The notes beneath the pieces were generated by a model. The model was given only the letters and a program-made list of their open reading frames with translations, was not told the origin of the DNA and searched no databases. A stretch of 8,158 nt of DNA from contig JAITOR010000007.1 of the NCBI GenBank assembly GCA_031289855.1, positions 1 to 8,158 on the forward strand, read 5' to 3'. The position numbers and the translations under genes are program-made. Shown here piece after piece: positions 1-5,252 of the stretch. This DNA comes from Rickettsiales bacterium (GTDB lineage Bacteria > Pseudomonadota > Alphaproteobacteria > Rickettsiales > UBA1997). Every line of letters begins with the position of its first letter. Positions within the stretch are counted from its first letter, which is position 1.

Positions 1-140
1 CAGATAAAGTTTTTATCAAACATTTTACAATAGATGATAAACCATGGAGAAATGTAAATCAAACATATGCAAAAGATTGGTGGTTCTATGCAAAAATGGG
101 AGAATTTTGGGAGGAAATATTAAATATGCAATTAAATTGA
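1..140 (+). CDS. GT8-like glycosyltransferase, C-terminal end (5' partial)
   Basis: The frame beginning at base 3 is open from the window edge to a TGA at 138-140 and gives 45 residues, so only the C-terminus is visible. It contains a His-Phe followed a few residues later by Asp-Asp-Lys-Pro-Trp, then a Trp/Tyr/Phe-rich helix and a Phe-Trp-Glu-Glu-Ile-Leu ending. An H-x(n)-K-P-W motif followed by an aromatic 'WW.YA...FxEEIL' tail is typical of the C-terminus of glycosyltransferase family 8 (LgtC-type galactosyl- or glucosyltransferases), where the His-Lys-Pro-Trp region contacts the nucleotide-sugar diphosphate. Those enzymes extend lipooligosaccharide or capsule chains at the inner face of the cytoplasmic membrane. 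The assignment rests on this short tail alone; donor and acceptor sugars cannot be told. It lies 49 nt upstream of alaS on the same strand. The catalytic DxD motif would be outside the window. Confidence 0.6.
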   Translation, partial: DKVFIKHFTIDDKPWRNVNQTYAKDWWFYAKMGEFWEEILNMQLN

Positions 141-189
141 TTTTTTATTATAACATATTATCATTTGTTTATGAATTATCGTTGATTTT

Positions 190-1338
190 ATGTTAACTCT
201 TAATGAAATTAGAAATATTTATTTAAAATATTTTGAAAAACAAAAACATTTGATTTTGCCATCTTCTTCGCTTGTTCCGAATGATCCGACTTTGATGTTT
301 ACAAATTCTGGTATGGTGCAGTTGAAGGATTATTTTGCTGGATTGGTGGCTCCACCCTCAAAAAGAATTACAACTTGTCAAAAAAGTGTTAGAGCAGGAG
401 GCAAGCATAATGATTTGGAAAATGTTGGTTACACTGCACGACATCATACTTTTTTTGAAATGCTTGGTAATTTCTCCATTGGTGATTATTTTAAAAAAGA
501 AGCAATTACATGGGCTTGGGATTTATTATTGAATGGTTATAATTTACCACCAGAAAAATTACTGGTGACCGTTTATCATACCGATGATGAGGCCATACAA
601 CTATGGAAGGATATAGCAAAATTACCGGATGACAAAATTATCAAAATTACCACAAAAGATAATTTTTGGGAAATGGGAGACACTGGTCCTTGTGGTCCTT
701 GCACTGAAATTTTTTATGATCATGGAGAAGAAATTAAAGGTGGAAAGCCCGGTGACCCAGATGAAGATGGTGATAGATATATTGAAATTTGGAATAACGT
801 TTTTACACAATTTGAAAGACAACCTGATGGCAGTTTAAAAGATTTGAAGTTCAAAAATATAGACACAGGAATGGGGCTTGAAAGAATTGCTGCTGTGCTG
901 CAGGGAGTACATAATAATTATGATATCGATTTATTTAAAAAACTCATTGACAATTCAAAAATGCTTTTTGGAGAAGGTGAAATTGCATCACACAGAGTAA
1001 TTGCCGATCATTTGCGAAGTTCAAGTTTTTTAGTTGCTGATGGTGTTTTGCCAAGTAATGATGGTCGTGGTTATGTGTTGAGAAGAATTATGCGAAGAGC
1101 AATGAGGCATATACATCAATTGGGGATTAAAGATGTATCTATGTTTAAATTGGTTCCATGCTTAGTGGATGCAATGGGGCAAGCATATCCAGAATTAAAA
1201 GAGCGAGAAAGTATAATCATGGAAACCTTGGAGCAGGAGGAAGTTAAGTTTAGACAAACGTTGGATAGAGGATTAAATTTGTTGGAAGAGGAAATTGAAA
1301 AATATTATAAAAAAATATCTACGACTCTCCCATACTAA
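190..1338 (+). pseudogene. alaS: alanine--tRNA ligase, truncated after the N-terminal catalytic part
   Basis: AlaRS charges tRNA-Ala with alanine in the cytoplasm. The start is the normal AlaRS N-terminus (Met-Leu-Thr-Leu-Asn-Glu-Ile-Arg), and the class II core is intact: motif 2 region at residues ~58-80 (TTCQKSVRAGGKHNDLENVG), the MGDTGPCGPCTE signature at ~162-172, motif 3 DTGMGLERIAAVLQ at ~225-238, and the basic RGYVLRRIMRRAMRH helix at ~293-307. Homology stops near residue 374 (LLEEEIEK); the last eight or so residues are read from the convergent glycosyltransferase's 3' end. Full-length bacterial AlaRS is about 870 residues, so the YDTYGFPxDLT region, the rest of the tRNA-recognition domain, the editing domain (HxxxH ... 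CxxxH) and C-Ala are absent. No clear Shine-Dalgarno precedes the ATG. No internal stop or frameshift is seen, so the break is recent, or a catalytic-core fragment is kept, or the assembly is chimeric. It may be transcribed and translated; 'pseudogene' here means 3'-truncated. Confidence 0.85.
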
Positions 1339-2215
1339 AAATCCATTTATATTGTTTGTATTTAAAGCCTTCTTTAATTTTTGCATATAAAAAGGCTCCC
1401 GTGATGGTTTCTGCTGTAGAACTAATAATTCTCATGTTTGTCGCTGGATCTGTTGCATTTTTTCCGTATTTTTCAAAAACTTCCATCATGATTGGAAAAA
1501 TAATTTCACAATATTCAAAAAACATTTCTTTTTTCATTATAAACATATTTCTTGCGAACAATTCATCGCTTTTCAAATATTCTTTATATTTGTTTGTAAA
1601 ATCAGGTTTAATTTTTTTTATCACATCTTCAAGTTTTCCTTTATCTCCGGTCATACTCACTAAATTTATAGCCTTTCCATACCTATCCAATCTAATTCTA
1701 TCCTTTGGCACAATCAAATCGTAATTAGCAATTTCATACACCATATCAAATGTAAATAATCTTCTATAATGAAAAACTCCAATATAATCAGGGTTACCAA
1801 TTTTGTCATAATGTTTCCATGCCCAATATATACCGGTTAATTCATTAAACCAACGATTTAAATGTGAAATATTGTCTCCTGTATCATCCCCAACCATATT
1901 GTCTAACAACCATTTGTGCGCTATTTCGTTTACCACACCATCTTTGCTTTTATCTTTTGCAACACCTCTACCAGAATGTATTGGAAAAATCAATTTATGT
2001 TGAAAAAGTTGAGCTGGTTTGTGATAGCACATTATTATTTTACAATTCGGCAATTTATCATTCGTGTCATATTTCCAACCTTCCAACATCATTCTATCCT
2101 GCAATCTTTCAAGAAACTCTCTGTTGGTTAAAGTTGAATATTGTTTTCTAAAAGCATGCCTTTTTTTTTTATTAAAAATAAAAAAACAAATAAAACGAAC
2201 AAAATATTTATTCAT
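1319..2215 (-). CDS. DUF4422-type glycosyltransferase (polysaccharide/LPS)
   Basis: The 298-residue protein carries the family's hallmark blocks in order: ICYHKP-like MCYHKPAQ at 62-69 (donor-binding strand), FNELTGIYWAWKH at 123-135, DYIGVFHYRR at 143-152, NMFIMKKEMFFEYCEIIFP at 223-241 and an AETITGAFLYAKI block at 268-280. DUF4422 proteins are putative capsular or LPS galactosyl/glucosyltransferases in surface-glycan clusters; the precise sugar is unknown. Residues 1-25 form a hydrophobic then Lys/Arg-rich leader (FFIFNKKKRHAFRK), often seen on membrane-associated glycosyltransferases. The start is set by an ATGA overlap with the upstream SdhD-like gene and by AGGTGG on the minus strand (plus 2225-2230), 9 nt before the ATG. 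Its last 20 nt overlap the 3' end of truncated alaS on the opposite strand. An A10 run in codons 16-19 is slippage-prone. The GT8 fragment at 1-140 suggests a surface-glycan context, though on the other strand. Confidence 0.85.
   Translation of the reverse strand: MNKYFVRFICFFIFNKKKRHAFRKQYSTLTNREFLERLQDRMMLEGWKYDTNDKLPNCKIIMCYHKPAQLFQHKLIFPIHSGRGVAKDKSKDGVVNEIAHKWLLDNMVGDDTGDNISHLNRWFNELTGIYWAWKHYDKIGNPDYIGVFHYRRLFTFDMVYEIANYDLIVPKDRIRLDRYGKAINLVSMTGDKGKLEDVIKKIKPDFTNKYKEYLKSDELFARNMFIMKKEMFFEYCEIIFPIMMEVFEKYGKNATDPATNMRIISSTAETITGAFLYAKIKEGFKYKQYKWIFSMGES
2161..2170 (-). repeat. A10 homopolymer near the 5' end of the glycosyltransferase
   Basis: The plus strand has ten consecutive T, read as A10 in the coding strand (codons for Lys16-Lys18 and the first base of Arg19). 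Gain or loss of one base would shift the frame about 18 codons into a 298-codon gene and abolish the enzyme. Homopolymer contingency tracts near the 5' end of surface-glycan glycosyltransferases are an established phase-variation mechanism in other bacteria. In AT-rich genomes such tracts also arise by base composition alone, and polymerase slippage can mask them. Confidence 0.5.
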
Positions 2216-2568
2216 AACATGTTCCCACCTATTAAATTTAATATATATAAATTTAATATCGCAAAAATAGCACTTCCCCCTATTATTAGAGACAATATGT
2301 CGTAAAATAAAAATAATATATATCTAATGTCCTTATCTAATGAAATTCTATATTGTAAAATGTATTTTAATTCAAAATTAAGATGATACAAAGAGATTAT
2401 TGTAAAAAATATTCCAAACAAGCAATTTGTTGAATTGCAAAAAAGTATTGGTAGATGCATTCTTGGATTCTCTATGACAAAATGGATGGAACACAAAAAC
2501 CAAACAAACAAAGGAATTACTAAAAATCCAGTTACGGAATGTCTATATAAATTTTTATTATTTATCAT
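2212..2568 (-). CDS. SdhD-like small membrane protein (succinate dehydrogenase anchor homologue)
   Basis: The 118-residue protein has three hydrophobic segments (about 12-30, 48-70 and 83-110), the size and topology of SdhD, a membrane anchor of complex II that helps hold heme b and the quinone site. From memory it aligns without large gaps with Rickettsia-type SdhD: a HSVTG block at 10-14 matches the RITG region, VWF at 22-24 matches VWL, and IISLYH at 57-62 matches ISLYH with His62 at the heme-ligand position. The Asp-Tyr pair that should lie 11-12 residues after the His is Tyr-Arg here, and the HSVTG block lacks the usual Arg. So the fold is plausible but quinone-site residues are altered. 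It overlaps the SdhC-like gene upstream and the glycosyltransferase downstream by ATGA each time. No sdhA or sdhB is in the window. It could be a diverged complex II anchor, a decaying relic, or an unrelated three-helix protein. Confidence 0.55.
   Translation of the reverse strand: MINNKNLYRHSVTGFLVIPLFVWFLCSIHFVIENPRMHLPILFCNSTNCLFGIFFTIISLYHLNFELKYILQYRISLDKDIRYILFLFYDILSLIIGGSAIFAILNLYILNLIGGNML
2230..2258 (-). repeat. 11-bp perfect inverted repeat just upstream of the glycosyltransferase RBS
   Basis: TATTAAATTTA at 2230-2240 and TAAATTTAATA at 2248-2258 are perfect reverse complements around a 7-nt ATATATA loop. The element lies in the last codons of the SdhD-like gene and ends where the glycosyltransferase Shine-Dalgarno (AGGTGG on the minus strand, plus 2225-2230) begins. 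In the polycistronic mRNA it would fold immediately 5' of that ribosome site. All pairs are A-U, so it is weak. It may only reflect AT-rich coding of Asn-Leu-Tyr-Ile-Leu-Asn-Leu-Ile. Confidence 0.4.
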
Positions 2569-2909
2569 ATGAATAGTATGCTAATGGTTGATAAAAAAAA
2601 CGATATTAAAAGAGTTATATTGTTGAGTAATTTTGTATTTTCCTTTATTTTTGCCAATTGCACTATTCTAAATCTCAACTCACTAATTAGATAAAAATAT
2701 AAACAAAATAACCACAAAAAGAATGAAATTTTTATAGATATGGATATGGAATTGAAATATAAATCATTGTGGGTAAAAAAAATAAAAGACGATAATAACG
2801 CTATTACACCCGTATAACTAATAAAAACTGCCATATTGAAAAATTCATAAAAAAACTGATTTCGCCTTCTTATTGTGGTAATAACAGCATCTGTGTATCT
2901 TAATCTCAT
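2565..2909 (-). CDS. SdhC-like small membrane protein lacking the heme-ligand histidine
   Basis: The 114-residue, hydrophobic protein has three predicted membrane spans (about 24-45, 57-80 and 96-114). Its spacing matches SdhC, the cytochrome b556 anchor of succinate dehydrogenase, which normally sits first in sdhCDAB. The best match is FYLISELR at 72-79 against the SdhC segment YHLCNGIR, retaining the Leu and Arg. The conserved heme-ligating His is replaced by Tyr73 and the nearby Trp-Asp by Val-Gln. The N-terminal RPxSPHLxIY and SxxHRxTG signatures, which carry quinone-site Ser and Arg, are not recognisable. The identification therefore leans heavily on position next to the clearer SdhD-like gene (ATGA overlap at 2565-2568). 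The ATG at 2909 is the first start after an in-frame stop at 2915-2913; an AGG only 1 nt upstream is too close to act as a normal ribosome site. A plausible promoter places transcription start within a base or two of this ATG. Confidence 0.45.
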   Translation of the reverse strand: MRLRYTDAVITTIRRRNQFFYEFFNMAVFISYTGVIALLSSFIFFTHNDLYFNSISISIKISFFLWLFCLYFYLISELRFRIVQLAKIKENTKLLNNITLLISFFLSTISILFI

Positions 2910-2916
2910 ACCTCAT

Positions 2917-2944
2917 ATGATAATTTTTAAAATATATAAAGCAA
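2917..2944 (-). promoter_or_regulatory. candidate sigma70-type promoter for the sdhC-like operon
   Basis: Read on the minus strand, TTGCTT (2944-2939) is followed after 16 nt by TATCAT (2922-2917). The expected transcription start, about 7 nt further, falls at roughly 2910, next to the ATG at 2909, so the message could be leaderless or nearly so. The -35 lies in the left arm of the inverted repeat at 2928-2972. In such AT-rich DNA -10-like hexamers are common, so this is tentative. Confidence 0.4.
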
Positions 2945-2972
2945 ATTTAATTTTTTTGCTTTATATATTTTA
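2928..2972. repeat. 18-bp perfect inverted repeat between divergent genes
   Basis: The arms 2928-2945 and 2955-2972 are exact reverse complements of 18 nt, separated by a 9-nt T-rich loop; the only G/C pairs come from the AAAGCAAA/TTTGCTTT core. The element is centred on 2950 in the 101-nt gap between the sdhC-like gene (-) and the Nudix gene (+). Because both genes begin here, a simple terminator role is unexpected. Each arm contains one of two mirror-image -35 hexamers, so an operator or shared regulatory palindrome is a reasonable inference. A cruciform or an AT-rich terminator for read-through transcription are alternatives. Confidence 0.65.
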
Positions 2973-2983
2973 TTTTATACAAT
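2956..2983 (+). promoter_or_regulatory. candidate sigma70-type promoter for nudix-tilS-coaE
   Basis: TTGCTT (2956-2961), a 16-nt spacer, then TACAAT (2978-2983). Transcription would begin near 2990, giving a leader of about 20 nt that includes the Shine-Dalgarno AAGGA at 3000-3004. It is the exact mirror image, about base 2950, of the minus-strand candidate promoter, with identical -35 hexamers and identical spacing. Confidence 0.45.
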
Positions 2984-2999
2984 AAAAATATAGTTAATT

Positions 3000-3004
3000 A
3001 AGGA
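3000..3004 (+). promoter_or_regulatory. Shine-Dalgarno of the Nudix gene
   Basis: AAGGA lies 6 nt upstream of the ATG at 3011 and fixes that start. It is one of the few clear ribosome sites in the window: alaS and tilS-coaE lack one. Confidence 0.65.
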
Positions 3005-3010
3005 TTTAAT

Positions 3011-3751
3011 ATGGAATTAAAAATCAAAGATCTTACTTTTAAAGTCTTTTTTAATGATATAATTGAAGAAAAAGACATAAATTATGTTCATATTTCAAAA
3101 GAAAAAGTTTTTACCGAAAAAGCAAAAGCAATAATAAAAGAAAAATGGGCTGATAAAGAAAAAACTGGTGCTTATGATGGAGATATTTATGAAATTATTG
3201 ATGCAAAATTTGAAAATGGCAAATTAAATATCTATTTTGATTATACAAAATATAGTTACACATTGGTAAATCGCAATCCAGATTATTTAAATGAAAAATG
3301 TTATGTTACAAATCACATAGCCACTCAAACGATTATAAAAACAAAGGACAACAAATTTCCAATAATTTCAACGAAACTTCCGCATTATAAATTTGTTGGT
3401 GGATATTGGGAAAAAGGGTGCAAAACGATAAGTGAAAATTCTTTTAAAGAAATTGAAGAAGAAACTGGCTTAAATACACAATTATCAAATTTTAAAATAC
3501 TGGGTATTGCGACACAAAATAATTCAACCGCTATAACTACTCTTGTGGATTGTGCCCTAACTTCAAATGAAGTTTTAGAATTTATAAAAAACAATAAAAA
3601 TAATATAAAAGATTTAGCGGAATCAAGTGGGGACTTTAAATTTATTGATTTAAGTATAGGGGCAATAGACGATTTTTTAAATTCTTCAGATGTTAAGTTT
3701 GGTGGAATGACAACTTTTGGATTGCATAATGCAAAAAGAATAATATCTTAA
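3011..3751 (+). CDS. Nudix-like hydrolase with an atypical Nudix box
   Basis: The 246-residue soluble protein has a Nudix-type signature at about 130-154. The KEIEEETGL segment (146-154) fits the REUxEExGU half of the Nudix box, with the metal-binding glutamates present, preceded by a glycine-rich GGYWEKG. The first half does not fit: at the position expected for the conserved Glu of Gx5E there is Lys138, and the glycine spacing is off by one. Nudix enzymes usually hydrolyse a nucleoside diphosphate linked to another moiety using Mg2+; no substrate can be named here. Residues 1-~85 form an N-terminal extension beyond a minimal Nudix domain. A segment at ~96-120 (KCYVTNHIATQTIIKTKDN) looks like the first Nudix strands, and FGLHNAKRI lies near the C-terminus. 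It is the first gene of a likely two-gene unit with tilS-coaE, 12 nt apart. The fold is fairly likely; catalytic competence is unsure. Confidence 0.7.
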   Translation: MELKIKDLTFKVFFNDIIEEKDINYVHISKEKVFTEKAKAIIKEKWADKEKTGAYDGDIYEIIDAKFENGKLNIYFDYTKYSYTLVNRNPDYLNEKCYVTNHIATQTIIKTKDNKFPIISTKLPHYKFVGGYWEKGCKTISENSFKEIEEETGLNTQLSNFKILGIATQNNSTAITTLVDCALTSNEVLEFIKNNKNNIKDLAESSGDFKFIDLSIGAIDDFLNSSDVKFGGMTTFGLHNAKRIIS

Positions 3752-3765
3752 TTTGTTTTACAAAT
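3751..3765 (+). repeat. small hairpin covering the tilS-coaE start codon
   Basis: ATTTGT (3751-3756) and ACAAAT (3760-3765) are a perfect 6-bp inverted repeat with a TTT loop. It spans the last base of the Nudix stop codon to the first two bases of the tilS ATG at 3764-3766. The 12-nt gap holds no Shine-Dalgarno-like purine run, so translation may depend on ribosomes finishing the Nudix gene. The stem is short and AT-rich and may be chance. Confidence 0.35.
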
Positions 3766-5251
3766 GATAGATTTTAATATAACAGAGTTGCAAAATGCAA
3801 ATAAAATACTAATTGCGGTGTCAGGAGGCATTGATTCGCTTGCGATGACTTTTCTAATTAATGAATGGATAAAACAGAATGATAAAGATCTTTTTACTAT
3901 TACCATAGATCATAAAATAAGAATTCCAACGTCAACAAATGAGGCAAATTACATACATAAATTGTTATCAGACAACAATATAAAACATGTTACAAAAACT
4001 TGTCCTGAAGGAATACACAGCGAGAATGAAGCTAGGGAATATAGATATAAATTCATATTTGAATACATGAAAGAACAAAAAATTGATGTGGTTTTATTGG
4101 CACATCATTTGCAGGATCAGGTTGAAAATTTCTTGATTAGATTATTTAGGGGAAGTGGAATTAGGGGTTTGTCTTCTATGCAGAAAGTTAGCAAAATGCA
4201 AGGATTCACCCTTATTCGTCCATTATTAAACGCAAGAAAAGAAGATTTAAAGCAATATTTGTCAACAAATAATATAAAATGGTGTGAAGACGATAGCAAC
4301 GAAGATGAAAAATATTTACGAAATAAAATACGAAATTTTCTAAATAGTTTTGAGGAAAAAAACAATATTATTCGTAGAATAAATAATAGCATTGACACAT
4401 TTCAAAAAGCAAATGAAATTGTGGAAAGTAATATTGTAACAAAGGGCGCAAATTTATACACCAATCATAAGATTGGTGATAATGTTTTACATGTCAATTT
4501 TTTAAATTCATTGAATGAAGAAGAGAAACACAGAGTGTTATTAAACATAGTAAAAAACGTATCAAAATCGCAACAACCACCAAGATTTGAAAAGTTAAAA
4601 AGATTGTTAGATAACATAGATACAATTAAAAAATATACTTTTGCAGGTTGCGTTTTTGAAAAAAAGGGAGACACTATAATAGTGTACAAAGAAAAAAAAG
4701 TTAAAGTTATTGGAATTACTGGTCTTGTGGCGAGTGGTAAAACCACAATGGTGGAATATTTGAGAAAAAAAGGATATAAAATTTTTGAATCCGACGATGA
4801 GGTTAAAAAATTATATCAAGAGGAAGTTTTTTTAAAACAAATTAAGGAATTATTTGGCACTAACGATAAAAGCAATCTTGCAAAAATTGTGTTTAACGAT
4901 GTTGTACAAAAGGGAAAATTAGAATCTTTGATACATCCAATAATTGAAAATAAATGTAATGATTTTATAGAACAAAACAATAATGAGCGATATATTTTTT
5001 TAGATGTGCCTTTATTATACGAGGTTGGATGGGATAAAAAGTGCAATAAAGTTATTTTAATTGTAATAGATGGAGAATTGGAAAGGCAACGATTTATAAA
5101 AAGAGGTGGGACGGTCGAAAGATTTGAAATAATTATTAAAAATCAAAATGGCGAAGATGGAAAGAGGAAGAAGGCTGATTATGTGATTGAAAATAATGGT
5201 AATTATGATGATTTTTATGAAAAAATTGATAAGTTGAAATTTGTAAAATAG
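3764..5251 (+). CDS. tilS-coaE: fused tRNA(Ile)-lysidine synthetase - dephospho-CoA kinase (TilS-CoaE)
   Basis: One 495-codon frame holds two enzymes. Residues 1-~305 are TilS, which ligates lysine to C34 of the CAU-anticodon tRNA-Ile using ATP so that it reads AUA: PP-loop SGGIDS at 20-25, AHHLQDQVENFLIRLFRGSG at 113-132, IRPLL at 151-155 and WCEDDSN...RNKIR at 173-190. The TilS part ends at FAGCVFEKKGDTIIVYKE, where alphaproteobacterial TilS usually continues for ~100 residues, so the C-terminal domain is missing. Residues ~312-495 are CoaE, the last step of CoA synthesis (ATP-dependent 3'-phosphorylation of dephospho-CoA): P-loop GLVASGKT at 320-327, SDDEV at 343-347, LIHPII at 389-394, DVPLLYE at 414-420, RQRFIKRGG at 441-449, and ADYVIENNG at 471-479. 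The junction is KEKKVKVIGITG. No stop or frameshift separates the halves. A GTG at codon 307 with an upstream GGGAG could also yield free CoaE. Its stop is 1 nt from the convergent autotransporter stop. Confidence 0.9.
   Translation: MIDFNITELQNANKILIAVSGGIDSLAMTFLINEWIKQNDKDLFTITIDHKIRIPTSTNEANYIHKLLSDNNIKHVTKTCPEGIHSENEAREYRYKFIFEYMKEQKIDVVLLAHHLQDQVENFLIRLFRGSGIRGLSSMQKVSKMQGFTLIRPLLNARKEDLKQYLSTNNIKWCEDDSNEDEKYLRNKIRNFLNSFEEKNNIIRRINNSIDTFQKANEIVESNIVTKGANLYTNHKIGDNVLHVNFLNSLNEEEKHRVLLNIVKNVSKSQQPPRFEKLKRLLDNIDTIKKYTFAGCVFEKKGDTIIVYKEKKVKVIGITGLVASGKTTMVEYLRKKGYKIFESDDEVKKLYQEEVFLKQIKELFGTNDKSNLAKIVFNDVVQKGKLESLIHPIIENKCNDFIEQNNNERYIFLDVPLLYEVGWDKKCNKVILIVIDGELERQRFIKRGGTVERFEIIIKNQNGEDGKRKKADYVIENNGNYDDFYEKIDKLKFVK
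4664..4684 (+). promoter_or_regulatory. possible internal ribosome site and GTG start for CoaE
   Basis: AAGGGAG at 4664-4670 is followed after 11 nt by an in-frame GTG (4682-4684), codon 307 of the fusion, five codons before the CoaE core. This is a better Shine-Dalgarno than the fusion's own start has. It could produce a separate 189-residue CoaE besides, or instead of, the fused protein. The sequence may be only the Lys-Lys-Gly-Asp codons of TilS. Confidence 0.35.
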
Positions 5252-5252
5252 T

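Noticed and set aside
137..189. Promoter for alaS
   Set aside because: The 49-nt gap is AT-rich with several -10-like hexamers but no -35/-10 pair at acceptable spacing that stands out; read-through from the upstream glycosyltransferase is equally possible.
190..1338. Free-standing AlaX-type editing protein
   Set aside because: AlaX corresponds to the AlaRS editing domain, which is exactly the part missing here; the visible part is the aminoacylation core.
1356..2270. Several plus-strand open frames of 68-122 residues across this interval
   Set aside because: They are antisense shadows of the DUF4422 glycosyltransferase, which has clear family motifs; the plus-strand products have no recognisable domain and no ribosome sites.
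2928..2972. Rho-independent terminator
   Set aside because: The stem is strong, but both flanking genes start here rather than end, the stem is almost all A/T, and no clean T-run follows; a regulatory palindrome fits better. It is not fully excluded.
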